Shown: piece by piece, positions 17,736 to 25,992 of the stretch
Layout: each line of letters starts with the position of its first letter
How positions within the stretch are numbered: the stretch's first letter is position 1
Source of the DNA: Verrucomicrobiota bacterium
GTDB lineage: Bacteria > Verrucomicrobiota > Verrucomicrobiia > Limisphaerales > JAEYXS01
Length of the DNA stretch: 64,000 bases
Reading direction: 5' to 3'
Assembly (NCBI GenBank): GCA_023431185.1
Contig: JAEYXS010000001.1
Coordinates: 1 to 64,000 of the forward strand
Notes under the pieces: generated by a model
Seen by the model: only the letters and a program-made list of their open reading frames with translations
The model's database searches: none
What the model was told of the DNA's origin: nothing
Made by a program: the position numbers and the translations under genes

Positions 17736-18818
17736 TTAATAGACGCCTTCAACGATGTTCTTCTCCATCGCACCGAAAGGACGGACTTCTGCCACGCCAT
17801 CCCAGGCATACGGGAAGCGCGGTTCGCGACGCAGAGCCTCATCACGCTCAAGGAAGCGCGGCATGAAAAATTCTTTGGTCAGCGTGGTCAGTTCCACGCG
17901 TCCCCATTCGCCGTAGCCCTTGGTGATTTCCGTCTTGTTCGGGTCCACGATGCGCAGGATGGCACGCGGCTGTGGTGCGTAGTAAGTCACCGAGAAGTTA
18001 TCTTCCGGGCGCAAGGGCACGCTGGCGGCCAAGCCCATCAGGGTATTGCCGTAGGTAGGGTAGAAGCCGATGCGGCCTTCCAGCACTTCTTCCACAATGA
18101 AGCGCACATACTGCGGCGCCATCGTGGTGCCGCCGCAGAAGACACCGCGGATACCGGCATCCCAGATATCAATCTTCTCCGCCAAAGCCTCAAGCAACTT
18201 CGGCGTGGTGAAGAGGCCGCTCACCTTGCGGTGTTTAAGAATTGTGACCGCCTGATCCACGACGTGATCCATATACGCGCGGGCCACATCGAACTGCTTG
18301 TTCGTAATGAGCTTCTTCACGAAACGCGGATCGAGATCGATGAAATAGCAACTGGAGCCGCGCACATTAGCGAGATGCTCGATAGCGAGACGCAAACGAC
18401 GAGGACCCGTCGGCCCCATCATCAGCCAGTAGTGATTGCGCGGGAAATGCTCGTCGGAAATCTTGTCCGAGAACTCGCTGTAATCCGTCTTGTAGTCGTT
18501 CCAGCCGATGCGCTGTTTGGGCATGCCAGTGGTGCCACCCGTTTCAAAGATATTGAACGGCTTGCCTTTGAACGCCGCCGGCACCCAGACCTCGGGTTGA
18601 AGATCGCGCAACCATTCGTCCTGAAAATGCGGGAATTTCTTGATGTCCTCCACCGTCTGCACTTCCTTGCGCGGGTCGAAATTCTTCTTGGCCCAGTCCA
18701 GCCAGAACGGGCTGCCCGTCTCCGGCGAGAAATGCCAGTTGATGATCTCCTTCAAATGCGCGTTCAAGGTGGCCTGCGCGGCTTGAATCTGGTCCTGCGT
18801 GATGGTCTGTTCGCTCAT
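17736..18818 (-). CDS. LuxE/PaaK-like adenylate-forming enzyme
   Basis: A 360-residue member of the ANL superfamily. The P-loop-like ATP motif is FETGGTTGMPKQR near residue 77 and the A5-type segment is FYPTYGNTLMG near 255, where the tyrosine-glycine pair contacts the adenylate. It is much shorter than phenylacetate-CoA ligase (about 430) and lacks the recognisable C-terminal CoA-ligase domain, a size close to LuxE acyl-protein synthetases. Such proteins activate a carboxylate as acyl-AMP. It heads an operon with a coiled-coil protein, an ALDH and an alcohol dehydrogenase, which suggests acid-to-aldehyde-to-alcohol reduction. The acid substrate is unknown. Confidence 0.8.
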   Translation of the reverse strand: MSEQTITQDQIQAAQATLNAHLKEIINWHFSPETGSPFWLDWAKKNFDPRKEVQTVEDIKKFPHFQDEWLRDLQPEVWVPAAFKGKPFNIFETGGTTGMPKQRIGWNDYKTDYSEFSDKISDEHFPRNHYWLMMGPTGPRRLRLAIEHLANVRGSSCYFIDLDPRFVKKLITNKQFDVARAYMDHVVDQAVTILKHRKVSGLFTTPKLLEALAEKIDIWDAGIRGVFCGGTTMAPQYVRFIVEEVLEGRIGFYPTYGNTLMGLAASVPLRPEDNFSVTYYAPQPRAILRIVDPNKTEITKGYGEWGRVELTTLTKEFFMPRFLERDEALRREPRFPYAWDGVAEVRPFGAMEKNIVEGVY

Positions 18819-18865
18819 ACCGTGTGTCTGTGATTTGCTAAAAGCGGCTGGTTATTCATCGCGCA

Positions 18866-18889
18866 ACCCGCTCCGTCTCCGGAGCGGGT
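18866..18889 (-). terminator. Hairpin after propeller gene
   Basis: A perfect 10-bp stem ACCCGCTCCG/CGGAGCGGGT with a four-base loop lies 34 nt beyond the stop of the minus-strand propeller gene. It has no U-run, so it is either a weak terminator or a processing structure separating that gene from the adenylating-enzyme operon. Confidence 0.45.
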
Positions 18890-18922
18890 CACGTCTGAGA
18901 GTATATCGGAGTGGTTCGCCGG

Positions 18923-20485
18923 TCAGGGAAGTTTCTTCTTCTGGTCCGGCACTGGTTTGGCCTTGGCCGTGTCTTCCAAGGCGAAAAGATGTGTATTGCT
19001 GGAGATGTAAAGCACCCCATTGGCGACGACCGGGGTGGAATAGACCGGGGCCCCGAGGTTGCATTCGCTGAGCACCTTCTTCTCCTTCGTGGCCGTCAGC
19101 ACCACGAGGTCGCCATCTTCATCGCCGACATAGACCTTGCCATCCGCGACCATCGTGGAACCCCACATGTGCGCCTTCATATCATGCATCCAGTAAAGCT
19201 TGCCCGTTTCGGCATCAAGGCAATGCACAAATCCGGAGAAGTCACCTACGAACAGCAACCCCGTTTCCGGGTCAATCGATACGGTAGAGATGCTGCGGTG
19301 GATGCCCTTGTAATCCCAGATCAAACCGGTGCCAGTGATATCACCCGTCTTGGTCGGATCCACACAAACCAGACGACCCACGCCTTCGCCATGCTCCGGA
19401 TCCTGGCCGATGGCGATGTAAACACGGTTCTTGTAGAACACCGGTGTGGAATTGATCTCGCTCGGGCCTTCCGCCATCGGATACTTCACCTTGCGATATT
19501 CCGGCAGGTTGGCGTCGAATTTCCAGACCGTGGGCAGATAATCGATGTCATCTTTCTTCACCGGTTTGGCGTCCAAGGCGTAGAGCCAGCCATCGCCACC
19601 ACCGGCAAAAAGCAGGTCTTTGCCGTTCACCTTGCCCGTGGAGAGCGAGGTCCACTGCCCGTGAAAAATGCGCGGCCCGATGCCCGTCTCATCCTCACCC
19701 GCCAGTTCGCCGGTCTTCTTGTTCAAGGCGATGAAGCTGGGGGAGAGCGGCGACGGGATGTTCACATGCGTCCAGTCCTGTCCGTTCGACGTGCAGACAT
19801 AGACGAGATCTCCGATGATCAGCGGGGAACTGTTGGATGCATTGTGAGGAAACACCCCCAATTCGTCCATCATGTCATAGACCCAGATGATATCCGCGTC
19901 TTTCGGGCCGATGTTGACGGGCGGTTTGCCCGTATCCTTGGACCCGTACTTGGCTTCATCTTTGTAACCGTCGTTGCCATCCGCCAGGCCATTGATGTCC
20001 AGACAGATCACCTCGCAGCGGCTGGTTACGATATACACATATTTGCCCTCCACCTTGGCGGAGGAAAGGATGCCCAGATTCTCCCAGTCGTTCACCTTGC
20101 CGGATTTGAGCTTGGGCACCACCAGTTGCCAGAGCAATTCACCCGTCTTCTCGTCGAAGCACATCACCACCGAGCGGTCGCCTTCATGCTGTTTGTCGCG
20201 CGGGCTGTCGTTGTTCGTGCCCACGATCACCTTGCCCTGCGCGATGGTGGCATTGCCGTAGCTCTGCGAGCCCAACTTGGCCACCCACTTCACGTTTTTG
20301 GTGGTGGCCATGTCGATCTCTTCCGTGCCCGGCTTGAACTTGCCCGGCTCAAACTTGTCCGGCAGACCCTTGGCCGGGGAATACATGTTGCGCTGGGAGT
20401 TGCCTCCCCACTGCGGCCAGTCTTGGGCAGAGGCAACGAGGCTACCGGCGGCGAGGATGGCGGCGGTGATGATCGCTGATTTCAT
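18923..20485 (-). CDS. Secreted PQQ-like beta-propeller protein (520 aa)
   Basis: A 520-residue exported protein; the signal peptide ends near LVASAQ (residue 21) and is followed by DWPQWGG, the start typical of BamB/PQQ-like propellers in Planctomycetes and Verrucomicrobia. Tryptophan-docking repeats are visible as DEKTGELLWQ, DAETGKLYWMHD and YALDA segments. No quinoprotein dehydrogenase catalytic Asp or disulfide motif stands out, so it is more likely a binding or scaffold propeller. It lies 53 nt after another propeller gene on the same strand, and probably forms one unit with it. Confidence 0.85.
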   Translation of the reverse strand: MKSAIITAAILAAGSLVASAQDWPQWGGNSQRNMYSPAKGLPDKFEPGKFKPGTEEIDMATTKNVKWVAKLGSQSYGNATIAQGKVIVGTNNDSPRDKQHEGDRSVVMCFDEKTGELLWQLVVPKLKSGKVNDWENLGILSSAKVEGKYVYIVTSRCEVICLDINGLADGNDGYKDEAKYGSKDTGKPPVNIGPKDADIIWVYDMMDELGVFPHNASNSSPLIIGDLVYVCTSNGQDWTHVNIPSPLSPSFIALNKKTGELAGEDETGIGPRIFHGQWTSLSTGKVNGKDLLFAGGGDGWLYALDAKPVKKDDIDYLPTVWKFDANLPEYRKVKYPMAEGPSEINSTPVFYKNRVYIAIGQDPEHGEGVGRLVCVDPTKTGDITGTGLIWDYKGIHRSISTVSIDPETGLLFVGDFSGFVHCLDAETGKLYWMHDMKAHMWGSTMVADGKVYVGDEDGDLVVLTATKEKKVLSECNLGAPVYSTPVVANGVLYISSNTHLFALEDTAKAKPVPDQKKKLP

Positions 20486-20538
20486 AATACTATGGACGTT
20501 TCTGGGCGTAACAAGTTCAAGTGAATTTCCGGGATTTC

Positions 20539-22902
20539 TCAGTTGGGGGTGACCACCACGTTGTCAATGCGGACCGGGATGTCTTGCGGCGCGAAGCCGA
20601 ACAATCCTGGAGCGCCTTCCGTGTGCGCATGCTTGTGGGGCACTTCGATGGTCCAGCCAGCCGGTTCCGGCTGGTCACGCTGCCAGACCTTGGCGCGCAC
20701 CATGCCCGAACCGTCCGCCGCGACATCCACCCGGGTCTTCAGGCGGTACCAGACATTGGGCGTAACCTTGAAATTGGAAGGTTCCTCCGCCTTCGGATGG
20801 CGGAGACGCTCGTAATTGGAGCTGACTTCAAGTTTTTGATCATTACCCTTGAGCACAATCAGGTAACGCTGATGGATGACCCCCACCTCGGACATCTTGC
20901 GCCGGTTGCCCTCGGTCATCACATCCACCTGCATGGTATAATTCTTCATGTCAGCGGAGCCCATGAAAAGCACACCCCGCTGGAAAAGCTTATTGTCAAT
21001 GGTCTTGAACAGGTCTTTGTTGCCATCCTTCTCGCGCACTTCAAACTTGAACCGTGCCCCGATCCAAGGCAACGGCGGATAGGCAAAGGGCGTGGGCGGC
21101 TCCACTTCCGTGGCCGTCGTTTCCGCCAGTTTGAACGATTCAAAATCCTCCTTGATCGGCAGGTTGGGCAGCACGCGCCCGCGCATGTACCCCTTCAAAT
21201 CACCCAAGGATGCCTGATAGGCACCAGCAGAAGGAACCACACCGGCATCCGCCACCAACTTGCCCTGCGCATTGAAGGAGCCGTTCATCTTCGCCTTAAC
21301 CCGCGCCGTCGGCGGGATGTAGGACTCCCACTTCACCTTGGCGGGATCAATATTCTCCTGGACGACAAAGCCGTTTGCATCCAAGGAGCGAACGCGGAAG
21401 GAAGCGCTGTCACCCGGATGGAGCAGCACTTCAGAAGGGATGACCTGCAACTGGGTGGCCGGACCCGGTTTGGGCCACTTCTCCGGTGCCGGCGCCTTGG
21501 ACAAACCAGGGTTATTACCCGCTTTGCCGAAGCAATACAGTTTACTGGCGGTTTGGATATAGATCTTGCCGTTATAGACCGTCGGCGAGCCGAAGCACCG
21601 GCCATCGAGCGCGGCGTGCGTAATGATCTCGCCCTTCGTTGGCGTCGGCTTGATGATGTAAAACGCACCCTTAGTACCGGCTTCGCTGCCCGCCTCCGTC
21701 TTGGAACCGGGATCATCCAGCATAGGCACGAAAAGCTTGCCGTCAGCAAAGAGCGGACTGGAATTACGCTGCTCGATGCCAATTTTCACCGACGGGTTCC
21801 ACAATATTTTGCCCGTCTTGATATCGATGGCGTGCAGGTCACCTTTTTCGGCCACCACGTAGATGGTATCACCCACCAAGATCGGAGAGCTGGTGGAAGT
21901 GGAGATATCGAGGCTCCACAATTCCACCTGCGCACGTTCAAACACTTTTGGGCCGGCTGAAAGGTCCATGCCCGCGACGGAGGGCGCTTTGAAAGCCACC
22001 ATCTGCCCCGGTTCATAAGGTGTGCCATAAATGCCCACCACCGTGCCGTTCGGATGGACGATCACGGTGGAGTTGATGCCCGCCTTGCCCAAGGGGACCC
22101 GCCAGAGGGGTTCGCCAGTGCGCGCATTGAGACAGACTACACTGCCATCGCCGGTCGTGGCATAGAGCACCCGCTTGCCATCTTGAAAGCCGAGGTAGGG
22201 ATAAGAAAAGGAGCTGTCTTTAGGACGGTCCGCCGGGGTGGAAGCCCACACCAGATCACCCGTGCGTTTGTCAAAGGCGTAGAAGCGGTCACCCACCGGA
22301 CCGGTAGCGCCCCAGTTTGCCGTGATGCCGCGCGTAATGACCAAATCACCATCCACGACAGGCGAAGCGGTGCGGCCGTTGGGAAAAGTCAGCCGCCCGT
22401 ATTCCTCCAACAGCGATTTTTTCCAGAGCAATTTACCATCGCCGGTGAACGCCGCCAGAATGCCTTGCGTGCCCTGCATGTATACATTGCCTGTTTCGGC
22501 ATCCACGGCCGGATTGGAGGATGCGTAGCGCATGTAGATGATGTCGCTCAAGAAATCACTGAAGCGATGAGACCAAAGCGGCTTGCCGGTCTCGGCATCA
22601 AAGCAGCCGATGCCTTCCTGCAGATCCGGGCCATCGCCCACATAGCCCATGATGTAGAGCTTGCCGTTGGCTATAACGGGGGTGGAGGCACCGGGATAAG
22701 GCGCGGTCCAGAGCGGATTCTTGGGATCCACCGTGTCCGGCAGGCCCTTTTCCGGCGAGGTGCCGTTCTGGTTGGGTCCACGCCAGCTCAGCCAGCCCTC
22801 GACAGCAGCCGAGGCGGAGTGGAAGGGAGACAAGAGGGAGAGGGCGACTGCGAAAGTTCCAGTCAGGAACGCTACGTGACGTTTCATGGGCGGTTTGGCC
22901 AT
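20539..22902 (-). CDS. Secreted PQQ-like beta-propeller protein with C-terminal lectin-like domain
   Basis: A 787-residue exported protein. Signal peptide (about residues 6-33, ends SASA), then a propeller with WLSWRGPNQNG and repeats such as DAETGKPLWSHRF, DKRTGDLVWAS, NARTGEPLWRVP and DIKTGKILW. The last 200 residues form a separate domain (FKFEVREKDGNKDLF, then YTMQVDVMTEGNRR and NVWYRLKTRVDV) similar to concanavalin/DUF1080-type carbohydrate-binding folds. Starts at 22956, 22902 or 22887 are possible; 22902 gives a clean signal peptide. The promoter and operator region shared with a divergent MarR gene lies immediately upstream. Confidence 0.85.
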   Translation of the reverse strand: MAKPPMKRHVAFLTGTFAVALSLLSPFHSASAAVEGWLSWRGPNQNGTSPEKGLPDTVDPKNPLWTAPYPGASTPVIANGKLYIMGYVGDGPDLQEGIGCFDAETGKPLWSHRFSDFLSDIIYMRYASSNPAVDAETGNVYMQGTQGILAAFTGDGKLLWKKSLLEEYGRLTFPNGRTASPVVDGDLVITRGITANWGATGPVGDRFYAFDKRTGDLVWASTPADRPKDSSFSYPYLGFQDGKRVLYATTGDGSVVCLNARTGEPLWRVPLGKAGINSTVIVHPNGTVVGIYGTPYEPGQMVAFKAPSVAGMDLSAGPKVFERAQVELWSLDISTSTSSPILVGDTIYVVAEKGDLHAIDIKTGKILWNPSVKIGIEQRNSSPLFADGKLFVPMLDDPGSKTEAGSEAGTKGAFYIIKPTPTKGEIITHAALDGRCFGSPTVYNGKIYIQTASKLYCFGKAGNNPGLSKAPAPEKWPKPGPATQLQVIPSEVLLHPGDSASFRVRSLDANGFVVQENIDPAKVKWESYIPPTARVKAKMNGSFNAQGKLVADAGVVPSAGAYQASLGDLKGYMRGRVLPNLPIKEDFESFKLAETTATEVEPPTPFAYPPLPWIGARFKFEVREKDGNKDLFKTIDNKLFQRGVLFMGSADMKNYTMQVDVMTEGNRRKMSEVGVIHQRYLIVLKGNDQKLEVSSNYERLRHPKAEEPSNFKVTPNVWYRLKTRVDVAADGSGMVRAKVWQRDQPEPAGWTIEVPHKHAHTEGAPGLFGFAPQDIPVRIDNVVVTPN

Positions 22903-22980
22903 ATTAAAGTTGGACGTCGTCGTGATGGAGGAAAATTTTTCGGCTTTTGACAGCAATTTTCTTCCAAGAGTTGACGCACT

Positions 22981-23009
22981 ATTCTACATCTCAACCGGTC
23001 ATGCAACAA
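22981..23009 (-). promoter_or_regulatory. Putative promoter of propeller gene pair
   Basis: On the minus strand TTGTTG (23009-23004), a 17-nt spacer and TAGAAT (22986-22981). The spacer overlaps one arm of the outer inverted repeat, so a bound repressor would block this promoter. Predicted by eye. Confidence 0.45.
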
Positions 23010-23045
23010 AAAATAATACCTATACGTATTATTTTCATGACCGGT
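22994..23045. promoter_or_regulatory. Nested inverted repeats, candidate MarR operator
   Basis: Outer arms ACCGGTCATG (22994-23003) and CATGACCGGT (23036-23045) are perfect 10-bp inverted repeats. Inside, AATAATAC (23012-23019) and GTATTATT (23026-23033) form a second perfect palindrome with its centre 3 bp away. The region separates a MarR gene and a divergent propeller gene, the usual place for an autoregulatory MarR site. Confidence 0.65.
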
Positions 23046-23053
23046 GAATAGAC

Positions 23054-23557
23054 ATGAAATCTGCCCCGTCCAAACTGAACACAGACCAAGCACCTGTGGA
23101 TGCCCCGGCCCGTCGTCGCCTTCCTCCCCTGCTCCGCCGGGCGTGGTATGGTTTGAACCAGGCATTTCGGCGGCGCATCGCCCATACGGGAGCCACTCCG
23201 GACCAGTTCACCGCCATGCGCAGTCTGCTGGAAGGCGACCCGAAGGGCATGACCCAATGCCAGCTCACGGAAGCGATGAGCAGCGACCCGAACACCATCG
23301 CCTCTTTGCTGGAGCGCATGGAAAAATCCGGCTGGGTGGAAAGAAAAAGACATGAAACGGACCGGCGCGCCTACCGCATCAAACTGAAGCCGGCGGGGAA
23401 AAAGAAATATGAGGAACTGCGGCAGCTCGCAGTAGATTTGCAAGTTGATGTCTTGGAAGCATTACCCGCAGAACGGCGGGAATCATTTTTGGAGGAATTG
23501 AGTCTCGTTGCCGAAGCGTGCCGTGAGGCGGCAGAATCCTCAATACCGCGCGGTTGA
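23054..23557 (+). CDS. MarR-family transcriptional regulator
   Basis: A 167-residue winged-helix regulator. Helix-turn-helix and wing are clear in MTQCQLTEAMSSDPNTIASLLERMEKSGWVERKRHETDRRAYRIKL (residues 75-120, abbreviated reading); the DR dipeptide at the wing tip is the hallmark of the family. It probably acts as a dimer and represses its own gene and the divergent beta-propeller genes through the palindromes 10-60 nt upstream. The N-terminus has an extra proline-rich 20 residues. Its ligand is unknown. Confidence 0.9.
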   Translation: MKSAPSKLNTDQAPVDAPARRRLPPLLRRAWYGLNQAFRRRIAHTGATPDQFTAMRSLLEGDPKGMTQCQLTEAMSSDPNTIASLLERMEKSGWVERKRHETDRRAYRIKLKPAGKKKYEELRQLAVDLQVDVLEALPAERRESFLEELSLVAEACREAAESSIPRG

Positions 23558-23751
23558 ACGCCAGAAAAGCAATATCTGGGCAACATCTTTCCTTTTCAAC
23601 GCCCGTGTCCAAGGGTAAGTTTTCGTCACCGCGGTTGGGACAACGGTAAACGTCAAAGGACGCGGTGCAGCTTAGCCTTATCATAAAAAGGATTTTTAGC
23701 GCGCACAAGGGGACCAAAGGATGGGCGTAGTAACAACCCGGCGACCATACT

Positions 23752-25683
23752 ATGGTAGCCAAGCTGAAGATACTGAATGTTGAAGACAATCCGTTGGATT
23801 CGGAGCTGATTGTCCGTGCTTTGGAGCGGGGGAATCTTGCCGCTGATATTGTCCGGGTGGAGACTCCCGAATCTTTCCAAGAAAAACTGCACCAGTACGA
23901 ACCCGACATCGTACTCGCGGATTATGCCCTGCCCCGGTTCTCCGGGCCGGAGGCCCTCCAGTTCGTGCGCCAGCACTCGCCCGACCTGCCCTTCATCTTT
24001 GTCACCGGCTCGCTGGGCGAAGAACTGGCCATCGAGACACTCAAGAAGGGTGCGACCGATTACGTGATGAAGGAGCGGCTGGACCGGCTCGTGCCCGCCA
24101 TCCAACGTGCGCTGCAAGAGATGGCCGAACGCCGGGCCCGGCGCGAGGCGGAGCAGGCCTTGCGCATTTCCGAAGAGCTTTACCGCCGGCTGGTGGAGAA
24201 CGCCCGCGACGGCATCTTCACCCTCACTGCAGGGGGACAGGTCAGTTCCGTGAACAATGCCTGTGAGGCGATGACGGGGTGGACCCGCGAACAATGCCTC
24301 GGCAAAACTTTCATCGAATTCATCCACTCGGACAACCTGCAACAGTCCAAGGACTGGCTCCAAGCGACCTTGGAGGGCAAGAATCCACCCCCGGTGGAAC
24401 TGCAGATCCGCAGCAACCGGGGCAACGGTTTTATCACCCTGGAAGTGACGAGCACCGTACTGGAGGACGCCGGCCAGATCACCGGGATCCTCTGCATCGC
24501 CCGGGACGTCACAGAGCGCCGGCATCTGGAGGAGCAGCTCCGGCAGGCGCAGAAAATGGAATCCATCGGCCAGCTCGCAGGTGGCGTGGCGCATGATTTC
24601 AACAACCTGCTCACCGTGATCCACGGGCATGCCGCGCTGTTGCTCGGCGACATGGACTTCAATGCGAAACACCACGATGCCCTGCGCGAGATCGCACGGG
24701 CCTCAGACCGGGCTGCCAGCCTCACGCGGCAGCTGCTGGCCTTCAGCCGCAAGCAGCCGATGCAGGTCCGCGAACTGGACCTGAACGAAGTGGTGAGCGA
24801 TGTCACGCGCATGTTGCAGCGGGTGCTGGGTGAACCGATCACCCTGCATTGCGAATACAGCACCCGGCTGCCCTCGGTAAAGGCCGACCAGTCAATGCTG
24901 GAGCAGGTCATCATGAATCTCGCGGTCAATGCGCGTGATGCCATGCCAAAGGGCGGCACGCTGACCCTGCGCACGCACAAGGTCTTCCGCAGCAGCATGA
25001 CCTCCAGCAACCTGACGGAGAACCATGACGGCACCTATGTCTGCCTCACAGCGCAGGATACCGGGACGGGCATCCCGCCGGAACTGCTGCAACGGATCTT
25101 TGAGCCGTTCTTCACCACCAAGGAACCGGGCAAAGGCACCGGCCTGGGACTGGCGACGGTCTATGGCATCGTGAAGCAGCATGGGGGCTGGGTGGATGTG
25201 CAGTCCTCCTTGGGGCACGGAACGGGCTTCACCATCTACCTGCCGGCGAGTTCGACGTCCCCGGCAGCCAAGGAAGAAAAAAAGGCCGCGCCTAAAATGG
25301 CCGGCGGCGATGAATGCATCCTGCTCGTCGAGGATGAAGTGGCAGTCCGGAATCTGTGCCGCCGGCTTTTGGAACGATTGGGCTACACCGTGCTGGAAGC
25401 CGAGACCGGGGTCGCGGCCCTCGAGGTCTGGAAGAATGAACAGAACCGTATCCAGTTGCTGCTCACGGACATGGTGATGCCTGAGGGCATGACCGGTCAT
25501 GAACTGGCGGAAATCTTGCGCCAGGACAACACCAAGCTGCCAGTGATTCTCTCGACCGGCTACAGTCCCGAATCTCTCGGGGAAGACAGTCTCAGGGAAA
25601 GCGGCATCCACTTTCTCTCCAAACCGTACACCCCCAACCAACTGGCGGATATCATCCGTCGGGCACTGGGAAAACCGGTATGA
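23752..25683 (+). CDS. Hybrid histidine kinase (REC-PAS-HisKA-HATPase-REC)
   Basis: A 643-residue cytoplasmic kinase. An N-terminal receiver domain carries the phospho-accepting Asp57 (VLADYALPRF); a PAS domain follows (about 145-260); the HisKA helix has His281 in GGVAHDFNNLLT; the HATPase has NLAVNARDAMP (N-box), DTGTGIPPE (G1) and GTGLGLATVYGIVKQHGG (G2); a C-terminal receiver has Asp573 in LLLTDMVMPEG. There is no membrane or periplasmic sensor, so it answers to an internal signal or to phosphotransfer into its first receiver. It lies upstream of the PEP synthase-formate dehydrogenase cluster and could control it; the link is inferred from position only. Confidence 0.93.
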   Translation: MVAKLKILNVEDNPLDSELIVRALERGNLAADIVRVETPESFQEKLHQYEPDIVLADYALPRFSGPEALQFVRQHSPDLPFIFVTGSLGEELAIETLKKGATDYVMKERLDRLVPAIQRALQEMAERRARREAEQALRISEELYRRLVENARDGIFTLTAGGQVSSVNNACEAMTGWTREQCLGKTFIEFIHSDNLQQSKDWLQATLEGKNPPPVELQIRSNRGNGFITLEVTSTVLEDAGQITGILCIARDVTERRHLEEQLRQAQKMESIGQLAGGVAHDFNNLLTVIHGHAALLLGDMDFNAKHHDALREIARASDRAASLTRQLLAFSRKQPMQVRELDLNEVVSDVTRMLQRVLGEPITLHCEYSTRLPSVKADQSMLEQVIMNLAVNARDAMPKGGTLTLRTHKVFRSSMTSSNLTENHDGTYVCLTAQDTGTGIPPELLQRIFEPFFTTKEPGKGTGLGLATVYGIVKQHGGWVDVQSSLGHGTGFTIYLPASSTSPAAKEEKKAAPKMAGGDECILLVEDEVAVRNLCRRLLERLGYTVLEAETGVAALEVWKNEQNRIQLLLTDMVMPEGMTGHELAEILRQDNTKLPVILSTGYSPESLGEDSLRESGIHFLSKPYTPNQLADIIRRALGKPV

Positions 25684-25992
25684 GCGCCGGCGGGTAAGCC
25701 TCCCGCTGCGCGAAGCCGTGAGTATCTGTCCTTTACGCGGCGACAAACTCGCCATTGCAAGTTGGTGGAGTTTTAGGCACCAGACCAAGCCGCACCCGCC
25801 TGGATAAAGGTTCGCGGAAGTTCCATTCCGCATTGGCTGCGGGAGCGAGGAGTCATTTCCAGATTCCGAAAAAGGTAGGGCAATCTTCTTTCGCTTGCTC
25901 GAGGCATTCCAAGAAACAGCCAGCATTCACCAACTCAAGAGAAGCCCTTGGCCGGGATAACGTGCGTAGTTATCCAAGAAAGAAAAGAGTTT
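25684..25992. other. Intergenic leader before PEP synthase
   Basis: About 310 nt without a credible gene. A short GC stem (GCGGG/CCCGC) lies at 25690-25706 soon after the kinase stop and may help termination. An upstream in-frame ATG at 25948 would give a poor N-terminus. The promoter of the downstream cluster is expected here but no clear elements were identified. Confidence 0.5.

Noticed and set aside
16041..18818. Bacterial luciferase (lux) operon
   Set aside because: The adenylating enzyme and ALDH have LuxE- and LuxC-like sizes, but no luciferase genes are nearby and the ALDH sequence is not LuxC-like.
18911..20479. Long open frame on the plus strand opposite the 520-residue propeller gene
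   Set aside because: It is a shadow caused by codon bias; the product is His/Arg-rich with no domain, while the minus strand has a clear signal peptide and propeller repeats.
20521..21960. Long plus-strand frame opposite the 787-residue propeller gene
   Set aside because: Same reason; composition atypical and opposite to a well-supported gene.
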